DNA of 64,000 nucleotides from Symbiodinium microadriaticum. Taxonomy: Eukaryota; Sar; Dinophyceae; Suessiales; Symbiodiniaceae. Below the pieces are notes generated by a model. That model searched no databases. It had not been told where the DNA came from and saw only the letters and a program-made list of their open reading frames with translations. The stretch spans positions 280,944 through 344,943 of the forward strand of contig LSRX01000367.1 in assembly GCA_001939145.1 (NCBI GenBank), in the 5' to 3' direction. Positions within the stretch are counted from its first letter, which is position 1; the number at the start of each line of letters is the position of its first letter. Shown piece after piece: positions 50,290 to 60,000 of the stretch. A program made the translations under genes and the position numbers.

Positions 50290-50690
50290 GTTTGACATGA
50301 GACAAATGAAGCAAAGCAAGGCCCTGCTAATTGCCCTCCCCCAAAAACCCGGCGCAAAACAAGAACCTCGACATCGCAATCCCGCAATAGCTTACTTGAA
50401 ACAAAGCAAAACCTTGACAAGTGTTCTTTCTCAATAGTTTGACGCAAAGCCACACCGTGCAAATTGTAATTCCCCAATAGCTTGACACCAGACAGACCCT
50501 CAAAATTGCAATTCCCCAGATGGCTTGATGCAAAACAGTAACGAATGCTGCAGTCTACAATATTTGACAGAAGACAGGAGCCTCGAAAGTGCATTCCCCC
50601 AAAAGCTTGCGGCAAAATGCCACCCTGCTAATTGCAATTCCCCAAGAGCCTGATGCAAGAAAGTAGCAAATCTTGTCATTTTACAGTATT
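50290..50690. repeat. Second degenerate array, unit roughly 45-80 bp
   Basis: AATTCCCC(A/C)A..(A/G)GC(T/C)TGA(T/C)GC recurs near 50,465, 50,508, 50,590 and 50,632 with GCAAAAC-type sequence between. Spacing is irregular and the copies are old. Confidence 0.6.
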
Positions 50691-52153
50691 TGCAAGGAAA
50701 AAAAGAGCCAACGTTAGCAAATGAGATCGGGGAGCGCCAGCTTTAGGAAGAAGACCCTCCGCCAATGGTTCATGAAATTACGACGAATAAACCCCAGAAC
50801 TGCTGAACTTGCAAACGCCAAAGCCTTCGAGCCTTGCACCCGGACCCCAACAACGAACCTGATCGCAGGCGAGAAGGGAACCGAGCTTCTCGACAGCTGC
50901 TGTGCCTGCCGAGGTGCAGCTCCCAAGTCTGAAGCCTTCAGCAGCCCTCACAACCTTGGTTTCTAGGCTTCGGAGCTGCTTTGAGCATGGGGTTCGGGCC
51001 GGTTGGGGCTTCAGGGTTTCGGATTTAGCCTTCCCCAAGCTTATACCATCTTGTTGCCGGCCTCAGTTGATCCTCGGGCAGAAGCAGAGGTGAAGGGTCC
51101 CCAAGAAGGAAAGAAGGATCCCTGTCTGCGCGGCTTGTAGATGCGAGTCTACGCATACTTCAGGAGCATAGATGAATTAGCGTTGTCCAGGAATTGGCAC
51201 CAATCCGGCGCCACAAAGTAAAGTATTGCCACAAAAGAATTCCCTTGATAGTGTTTCTTTCCCGGCAGTGGGCGAATCACTGAGCCGTCAACCCTGCCTG
51301 CAAGCTTCAAGACTTCGGAGTCGGGGCCTTTATTGCTAGTGCCTCCCAGACCTCGGCGCCCAAAAGACCAAAGCGACTGCGCAGGGTCGGTGCGATTCAT
51401 TTGCACCGAGTGCCTCCTCTTGCAATGGGAAGCTCGGCCGGACAAGGCGCATTGCAGCCGATCTGGAGTTCGTAGATCTCGAGATTGTTTTTGAAGACTG
51501 CTTTTTGTCATGGCCGGGTTCCGAAAGGAAGTGCGCAGGATAAACCAGTGGACCTGCATGAGTTTTCTTGGGTTCATCGTGCGATTGGGTAACGCCCCGC
51601 AAGTCAAGAGCCCCTCAAGCCATGAAGCGAAGGTCTCGAGATGCCAACTCAAGGAATCTGGTTGAACCTGGCTGCCAAATCTTACCAACCGCATTGTGAG
51701 CCAACTGGAACCGTGCGTCACTAGACCCCGTGGCCCCGAGACCCCCAAACCCAGGATGCTCCACAAGGCACTCGAAAAAGCAACCATCGGAGCTTTCAAC
51801 AGCGAACTGCAGGGCCTTCAGTGCGGAGTGTGCCGACAGGCCGAGAAGATTTCTTTGCGTTTCAGGGGTGTCTTTCCGGCTTTTGGCAGGGCATCCAGTC
51901 AAAGTGGTTGCCACGCTTGTATTTTAGGCAAAGCTCAATGGATCCTTGAGAAATCGAAGTCACAGTCTATGCGTATTTATCGTTGGTGGAGTCGGCACCC
52001 AAACTGGCCGCGATGTCAGCAGTTTAGGGTCGAAGGATGTTTTGTTTGGTTGTGCACGTGTGCATCAAGTGACAAACCCGTTCGACGATGTTACCTCTCG
52101 AGTTTTGCCTGTAGTGCGGCAGCAGCTTAAAAAGTTAGCCTCCAAGCGCAGCC
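50691..52153. other. Flank of the retroelement; no gene recognised
   Basis: A 216-codon minus-strand frame (51,149-51,799) has no motif and is matched by open + frames. The bases just left of 52,154 probably belong to the untranslated or terminal part of the retroelement. Confidence 0.4.
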
Positions 52154-53402
52154 ATGTCCGGTGCAGAGCCTGCGGATGCGGATGCCCCGTCCGATGCTGG
52201 GCACACGTGGGGTGAGCCCCGTTCGGACGACGCAGGCGATGACGCCGGCAGGGACGCTGGAGCAACCCGTCCGGAGCCGGGTGCCGCTGCCGTACAGATG
52301 GCCGTCAAGATCCTCTGCGAGGCGACAGAGGACAGGCTGATGGACACGCTAGAAGACGTGCGCCTGAAAGCCAGGGCCCGACTCGCAGCCCTGTTCGCGC
52401 AGTCGGTGGCGGAAGGGCATCAGGCTTACGACCCCGACCCGGTCGTGTCCGGCCCTGGCGCCTTCTATGACTCCGCCTTGATCGCAGCCAACCTGTTCCC
52501 CGAGGATGTTGTTGATGAGGCGCTGGCGCAGGTCGTGGACTCGTCCGACAGCATCTCCGACACCCCGCCTGAGGGCAGGCCTGCCGAGGAACCGTGGTTC
52601 GCTGCCAGCTCCAACCAATACGACCTGTTCGCCGGCACCGCTGTCGAAGAAGGCTACCGCCAAGGCCAAGAACCCTCAGCAGCTCCACCCGAACGATGCC
52701 CGTCAGATACAGCCCGTGGCCGTGGTGCAGCCAGTGGCGGTCGCCAAGGCCCCGGTCCCCACAGTGCTCAAGGTGCAGGTGACAGTCCCGGCCGAGTTCC
52801 AGGACGTGATCGCGACCGAGACCTACAACAACGACCCGGTCCTGGTCGCACCCAAAGGGGGGACTAATCCAAACCCTTTGTTCAGGTACCCTCCCGTGCC
52901 GGCGCACGTCCAGTTCGGTGGCGCTCCTCACCCGACGGCGGCCGCACAGCAGCAGCGACAGGTGCCGGTCAAGAACTTGCCCACCACCCCGTCCGCACCA
53001 ACGACTGTGGCACCTTCCCCACCGGCGACCTCTACGTCAACGACCTCTACGTCACCAGCAACGGGAGCTACCCCGGGGCAGGCGGCTGGGAACACGGAGC
53101 ACCGGTTCGTGCGGGAGCCCAAGGCCACTGGGAATAAGGCGGATATCCCCAGCGGCGTGCCCAAGGCCAAGGCGAACCCGGTCGTACCTACAGTGTGGCC
53201 TCCTGGTACAAACCTCCCAGCTACAACCCCGACCGGGGCCCCGTTCTCGACTACGCCTCCGGATTATTGGGATACTACATCCCCATGCACAGTGCGATGT
53301 CCCCGTTGCGGAATGAGGCCCTGTGGCAGGGTAAACAGGCGAGGCCATCGCCGGGCACACTCTCGCCACCTGTGCCGTGTGTGCAAGGACTCCGAAGGCT
53401 GA
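52154..53402 (+). pseudogene. Retroelement ORF1 (unknown, Cys/His C-terminus), one frame change
   Basis: ATG 52,154 has a good context (GCCATG). The first frame is Ala/Asp-rich and contains AVQMAVKILCEATEDRLMDT and GAFYDSALIAANLFPEDVV. It is left near 52,640, where the sequence continues one base on as KKATAKAKNPQQ, then a Pro/Thr/Ala-rich stretch, to TGA 53,400-53,402. The end holds a cluster C-x3-C-x2-C-x4-C followed by two His and C-x2-C, possibly zinc-binding. By position it could be the Gag of the element, but I recognise no family. The shift (+1) could be mutation, sequencing error or recoding. Confidence 0.6.
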
Positions 53403-53918
53403 GGTCCCGTCCGGTGCGATCGCTCGCCAAGGAGGTGTACTATATGTTTGTCTTCCAGTTCGGTGCCGCCAGGACTCTGTTTTGCACCAAAACTCGTTAG
53501 AGCGAGCCTCGTGGGTCGTTCGGGGTCGGTTTGGGGCGGGGCTTGTGTTCGGGACGTCGTGGTTCCTCGTGCCCCCCTCTCCCCGTTCGGCCCCGGTTTC
53601 CTTAACCCCTCGTCGCGTCGTAGTGCGCCGCACGTTCGCCAGTGCTGCCGGGGGTGGGCCTTGCGGGAGGAGTTCAGGGCACCCCGGTCGTTCTGGTAGG
53701 TTTGCCTTTTGGGTTCGGGTGGTTCTCCCTGCCCCTCCTCCAGTTAGTGCTAGTCAGGGCTGGACCGCCCGCCTTGTCTGCCTGAGTGGGGTGAGGACGG
53801 TGAGGAGAGTAACCCAGTTCGTCTGCACGAGTCGTGTCGGTGTTTGTTCGGTTGCGCGGCAGCGCCTTCGTCCCGGCAGGGAATTTTCTTTCAGCTCTCA
53901 GGTTTAGTTCTTTCGGCC
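53403..53918 (+). other. Non-coding spacer inside the retroelement
   Basis: GC-rich with no frame continuous with its neighbours. Its last bases (GAATTTTCTTTCAGCTCTCAG) resemble an intron acceptor just before the recombinase ATG, so it could be an intron, a promoter or leader, or a recombination site. No terminal-repeat copy was recognised. Confidence 0.4.
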
Positions 53919-55674
53919 ATGGCCGTCGCTGGTGCCACAGCGGATAGTCACACGTTCGCGTCGCTAGTCCGGGTCGCGGTTTCAGTCGGAGCAGCTGATA
54001 AGCTCGAAGACCTGCGGCGCGCAGGCATTAAGTCTGCTGCACAGCTGTCTGCGGCATCTCGTTCGGAGTTGCGTGCAATTTTGGGGGATGTCGTCCTCGA
54101 CCGCTTGTTGCAGCCGGCAGGCGCAGGTGCGGCCCGTGGGCCTGGTCCTAGAGGTGACCTCCCGGTCGTGCACCCGTACGCACGCGGGTCCATGCAGCGC
54201 ATCTCTTTGGAGGGTCAAGCAGGGTCTTTCGAGTCAGTTGACGACGCTTTTCTGGAGGACCGCTACGCGAGGACCTCCCGGGCGCCCATCGAGTCGCGAT
54301 GGAAAACCTGGCAGCGGCTGTGTGCAGCCCGTTCGTTGGACCCCCTGCCTCTGACTCAGGAGAAGATCTTCAAGGTCGGGGCTCTCCTGAAGGAGGGCAA
54401 ATACAGGTCTAGCGCTCAGTACTTCAGTGTGGCAAAACAACGCCACCGGGAGGCCGAATATGCCTGGACAGACGCATTAGACTTGGCAGTTCAGCAAGCC
54501 GTGCGGTCAATTAGCCGTGGCCTCGGGCCGGCCAGGCCTAAGCGAGACTTGTTCGTTGATCGTGCACCGTCGGACCTCGACGACCAGCTCCGCGCAGCAT
54601 ACACTCGCCTTCAGGTTCCAGCCGAACACCAGTTCGCCGAGCCATGTGCCGTGCTGGCAATGGCGCTTTGGTTCTTGCTCCGCGGGATCGAGGTTGCAAA
54701 TGTTCGTTGCACCGATGTTCACTTGAACCGCAACGACCGGCTAGTTCGTTTGTGCCTGCCAGTGTCAAAAACAGACCCTGGTGCCAAGGGGTGTGAACGT
54801 TCGCACGTTTGCATTTGCAAACCCGTGCATGATTCAGGTTGCCGTTCGACTTGCCCACCGGAGGTCATGTTCACTCAGCTGCAAACCTGTTCGTGTACCG
54901 GCGGGCGGCAGCCCTTTGTGCCCTTTCCATGGAGCCCTCCGTTTGGCCATCAGGATCCGGAGGTCTCAGCAGTGGTCCTCAGACACGTTTTTGTTTTCCG
55001 GTTCGCAGACGCCCCCAAGCAAGCGCCAGGTCGCAAGGTTGGCTCAGGTCGTTGGCTATTGTCTGCATAATGATGCGTCAGAAGAGTGGATGCTCTCCCA
55101 GTTAGAGGATTGGGCAGAGCACGCGTTCCGGGTCGCGGGGGCCCAGTTGTTGGCACGGTCCTTGGTGCCGTTGCCGACCATACAGATGCTGGGCCGCTGG
55201 GGCTCCATGGCCGTGATGAGGTACGTGCAAGAAGCAGTGATGAATCAGCCGACCGTCACGGCCGCCGCTGTGGCATCTCACCTGTCAGGTGCGCCGCCCG
55301 TCCGGGCGACCGACACGTTGCGCGACCAAGTTCGCCGGTTTGTGGCCGAGTGCATTGAGGGTCACGGCGTGTATGTGCATAACGTTCGGTCTCGTCTCGC
55401 ACACAAGCCGTGCGCAGGGGAGGCTGTCGTCCCGTCCGACGAATGGCTCTCAACGTGCGGGAAATGGCGCTATGGCACCAGCTCATGTCTTCGTAACTCG
55501 ACAGTTCTGCCAGGGTTTAAGCTCTGTTCTTCTTGTTTCCCCGACGAAGCAGTCCTGTCCGCAGTTTCGTGTCAAGACACAGGTCCCGAGCCCTCAGGTC
55601 CAGTTTTAGCAGAGGAGCCGTCCGATGACGACGACACAGCCGCCGTCTCTTCCAGTTCTCAAGGACCTCGGTGA
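53919..55674 (+). pseudogene. Tyrosine recombinase (integrase) of the retroelement, frame-changed
   Basis: Integrates the DNA copy by strand exchange without a DDE integrase. From ATG 53,919 the first frame gives an N-terminal helical region (AADKLEDLRRAGIKSAAQLS), a core-binding region (SRWKTWQRLCAARSLDPLPL), the catalytic Arg box LRGIEVANV and the Lys region LPVSKTDPGAKG. The rest is in the next frame (open 54,781-55,674): FLFSGSQTPPSKRQVARLAQ, then HAFRVAGAQLLA with HxxR, IQMLGRWGS with W in the second His position, and Tyr nucleophile in MRYVQEA. The change lies between about 54,780 and 54,930. A Cys-rich stretch (CERSHVCICKPVHDSGC) precedes it. The tail overlaps the next ORF by 50 bases. 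As read it would not make a full recombinase without recoding. Confidence 0.85.
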
Positions 55675-56869
55675 GGAAGCCGGCTTGGACGCTAAGGTGT
55701 TTCAGCTTCTCCTTGATCACGGCATCACCAACTCCGGCACGTTTTTCTACACTTTCCAAGACCCGGTCGCAGTGAAGAAGTTGCTCACTCCAGCCACCGT
55801 GGGCGAAGGCGTGAAGTTGACCAGCGGCACCTCGGTCAAGCTCGACGACGTTCAGTTCATGGTGGCCCTGTCCGTAGTTGCGCACATGGTCGACGAGATC
55901 AGGGTCGCTAAGGCGAAGCGAGATAGTGTCCTCCAGTCCGCCAGCACTACCTCGACCGCAGCCGCAGCAGTCTCGACGTCAGGCGCGAAGGCCCCGAAGG
56001 TGTTACCGGAGGGGTACTGGGCGGAATTCCTGGCCGATTTCCAGTCCGAGAAAATCGGGGGGATCGCCAGGCAGTTCCCGACACACCTCCTGTCCGGTGC
56101 GGACGAGGTTCTGGCTCGTTTGGTGCACGAGAGGGTCACCCGTTCGCACACCCCGTTAAAGCTGGGGGAGATCGTCGCGCACCGCCAGTTCACGGCCTCT
56201 GGCCAGATCAACCCGTTCAGGATCAAGGAGGAGCCCGGTTCGAGGATGCTCCTTCGGGACGACGGTTCGTTCGACCGGGCCCCGCGTCACGTGCCAGAAC
56301 CCCAAAAGCTTCAAACTTTCTCGACTCGGTTAAGTACGGTCTCTTGTTTGCCCGTTGGGGGCCAGAGCTCTCGATCGACGCATGGATCGGGTGGTTCTCC
56401 AACCTTGTTCGAGATCACCCTCAGAAGTATCCACAACTGCGTGAACTTTACCTGCGTAGCTCCTGGACGCTGTGCATGGAGCTCAGGCAAGGCGTCCCGT
56501 TCGCCGCCGCCTACAAGACCGTGGTGTCTCAGGCCAACGTGGCCGAGGCGCTAGCACGTTACCTCCCTCCCGACTCCAAGAGCAAAGGCGGCAAAGGCGA
56601 GTTGAAAGGCAGGTTTATATAAGACGACCTCGTCCGAGGCCGACAGTGACCCCCGCAAGCGACCGGGACCCTACCGACCCGGCACAGGCAAGGCTACAGG
56701 TTCTCCGGCCTCAGGTCAAGGTCAGCAGCAGGGGGCGCCCCAGTGTCGCCTGTTCGCCGCCGGTCACTGCAAGTTTGGGGCGTCCTGCAAGTTTGCTCAT
56801 GGGGCGCAGCAGCCGCCACACACCGCGCCCCACAAGCCACAGCCGCCAGCCGGGCACGCTGTGGCCTAG
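55625..56869 (+). pseudogene. Gag-like protein with CCCH zinc finger, two compensating frame changes
   Basis: ATG 55,625 lies inside the recombinase end. Frame 2 reads LKDLGEEAGLDAKVFQLLLD through HVPEPQK. At the run CCCCAAAA (56,300-56,307) the sequence moves back one base to ASNFLDSVKYGLLFARWG, then LSIDAWIGWFSNLVRDHPQK and VPFAAAYKTVVSQANVAEAL. Near 56,605-56,620 it moves forward one base to a basic Gly-rich tail. There CRLFAAGHCKFGASCKFAH forms a C-x7-C-x5-C-x3-H finger, as in nucleic-acid-binding Gag proteins of dinoflagellate elements. TAG is at 56,867-56,869. The two shifts restore the original frame, which favours indel mutation or base-call error. Confidence 0.7.
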
Positions 56870-57077
56870 GGACAGCTCGGAGCGCCCCCGCCGCCAAGGG
56901 CGCCACCCGTTCTTCCAAGTGGGCGGCCAGCCGTAGCAACTTTTAAGTCTGGTGCCGTAGTCCCGAACCCCGCCGTGCTTCCTCTCCCCCCTAAGGCCCC
57001 GGCACCTGTTAGGCTCCCTAGTCCCGTGTCCCCTAAGTCTGCCCCTGCACAGCCTTTGCCTAAGAGCTTGCCAACCA

Positions 57078-60000
57078 GTGTCGGTGCCGCAGCTGCAAGC
57101 ACAGCAGAAGCAGGAACACCCGTTCCCACCGCTCCCGCCAGGCCTCCCTCCCAAGCCTCAGACGGAGACACGGCCCGTGCCCTTCACACAGTTGCGACCA
57201 GTGGCACTGTTGAGCTTCTTCGACGGCATAGGTGTTGCCGCTCAGGCCTTGAAGTCCCTGTGCGTCGAACCTTCACTGTACTTCTCGTTCGAAACAGACG
57301 TGGCATGTCAGCGCTGCTGCACCTCGCAGCATAGTGCGGTCGAGCATCAAGGTGATGCCCTTGCCGTCGACCCAAGTCGTTTGGCATCTACCTTGAAGAC
57401 TCGGTGCTCGCCCGACACTGTCCTGTTAGTGTGCGCGGCACCTCCGTGTCACGACTTTAGTGCCATTCGTGGCGCTTCTTCCCCAGGGGTCGCGGGCCCA
57501 GAGGGTGCCAAGTTCGTTTCTTGGTCTAAGTGGCTGCAGCAGTTCGCGTCTGTGTGTACCTTGCAGTTGGTTCTAGTTGTCGAGAACGTCTTGATGCAGC
57601 CTGACATTCAAGACCTGTTCGATAAAGAATTGTGCTGTAAGTCCTTTGTCTGCGACGCGGCGTCCTGGTCGTTGGTGTCGCGGCCGCGCCTCTGGTGGGT
57701 GAGCAACCTGTCCCCACCAAAGGCCAACGAGCCTACGCCGGCGTCAGTGTGCGGTGGACTCGCACGCTGGCGCAAGTACAACCGGTTTTGGCAACTCCTC
57801 CCGGCCAGTCCAGTTTTCCCGAAGCAAGTCGCGTCTACCTGTTCGACGGCAGTGTTCCACAACGAGGTCGTCGCAGGCAGGGTTTTGTTTCCGTGTCTTA
57901 CGACACCAGCTCCCAGTCCGGCCGGCCGGCCTCCTCCGCCCAAGCGACGACGCAGCGAGTCGCCCGGCACGATGGCTCGTTGGAAAGAGGGGTCGCAACA
58001 ATACCCCCCTTGGCAATACCGCCAGACTGCTCTTGTCCGGATTGCTGGAGTCGATCGCCCGCCAGACGCGGCGACTCGCGAATGGATTCAGGGCTTGCCT
58101 TCGGGGTACACCGCAGTGTGCTCCGAACAGGAACGGTGTACGCAACTCGGGAACTCCTGGCACCTGTCCGTGGCTCGGTTTCTCCTGTGTGTTGTACTAG
58201 TTCAAAGCCAGGCGTTGTCTGTTTCCGCGTGCGCCCCCGGCAGCTGGTACCCGCCCGTCCCAGACCCGACTTCAGAGCTGCGCTTCCACCCGGACGGGAG
58301 TCGCCCCCTCGTCCGTGCTGCCTCCTTCTGGCATCGGTCGTCCTTGACTTGGGACCCTCGCGAGCCAGGTTTGCCCACACTGTCAGGCCCAACAGACGAC
58401 CCGTTCGCTCACTTGGACTGGGCAATGGGTTTGGACTTTCTTGCCCTGTTCCCCGTCAGGCTCAACCCGTGTTTGCAGTGGTGTTACGAGGCCCAGCCCC
58501 TCTTTAATGGCAAGTTGCCAGCTTGGCGGCAGGCTGTTTGCGACGACCTGTCCGCGTTGGTCGAAGAGCTTCGTGAAGAACAGGAAACGTGGTTTCTTTC
58601 TGCTCCCCAGCACGTTCGTAAGGTTTACTCCAGAGGCCAGGACACACTACAGGTGCACTTGCTGACGCTGACGTGGCTTCTGGACTTGCTGCAGTTCCCA
58701 GGTCGTAGAGCGCTGGTCACCGAGTTGTTTTGGGGTTTCCCTCTGCTAGGTCCGCTCACTCCAGGTACAGGTTGGGCTCCCAGGTCGGACTACAAGTACT
58801 CCCGTCCGTTGTCTCCCACGGAGTTCAAGGCAGCCAACCGGGCGCACGTGCAAGAGGTGGTTTCTTCTTTGAAACTGGGCGAGCACTCCGAGACCATGTT
58901 CGCCGAGATCCTCGAAGAGTGTCAGTTGGGCCGTGTTTCTGGTCCTTTCCCGGCCTCCAAGTTGCTCCTTGAAGACACCAGTTCGTGTGCCTCGCGTGCT
59001 TTCCCGGTCGTTCAAGGTGGTAAGGTCAGGCGTGCTGATGACTGGCTGCGCAGTCATCATAATGCGACAGTCTGGGTCTCAGACTCGCCAGCGTATTGTG
59101 GAGTTGATACGCTTGCGAGTTGCCTCCAGTTCGCACCCGTTCGCCATCACATGCTGCTCAGTGCAGTGGATCACGAGGGGGCATACAGAGGACTTCCAGT
59201 TCGTTCCCCCGGCGAGTGTGGTGTTGTCCTTCCCGTTCAGAAGGACCGGTGCCTGTTCGTGCACAACAGCCTCCCGTTCGGAAGCACGGGGAGCGTTTGG
59301 TCGTACCTCCGGGTGGCGGACGTGTTGTCGTTCTTGGCGGTGAGTCTCCTGTTCGTACCCTCCGCTCACTTTGTGGACGACTTCCACCAGTCCGAGTCTG
59401 ACGACGTTGCTGAATCCGGTTTCCAGAGTTTTAAGCTTTTTCACAGCACTCTGGGCTTCAGGATGAAGGTGGCAAAGGAGAAACGGCCGTCCCGTTCGCA
59501 CACTTTGCTGGGAGTTTTGTGGACGATCGTCCAGGAAGGAGTGTGGGCCAGCCCTGGTCCCGAGAGGGTTCAAAAGCTCGTGGACGCCCTGTCCGAGTGT
59601 TTGCAGAAAGGGTCGTGCTCAGGCCCCCTTGCCGCGAAGTTGGCAGGGAAGCTCACGTTCGTTTGTGCGTGGGTCTTTGGTAAGGCAGGTCAGGCTCTCT
59701 TGAAACCCCTTTACCGCCGACAGCACAGCGGACGTACAGGCGAAGCCGAGTTGCCACCTGCCTTGCGCGTTAGCTTTCGGCTCCTGGTCGAACTCCTTCC
59801 AGCTTTGAAGCCAAGGTTCTTGCCGAACGTGGCCAGGTCTGTGAGCATGCGAGTGGCTAGGCTGTACGCAGATGCCTTCATCACGATGCATGGCCAGCAT
59901 AGGTGCGCCAACAGGTGGATGGATGATGCGACGGCCCTTCAGCAGCTTCGCACGTCCACCAACGGATGGGGAGCCATCTATATCGGCCCGTCCGGCAAAC

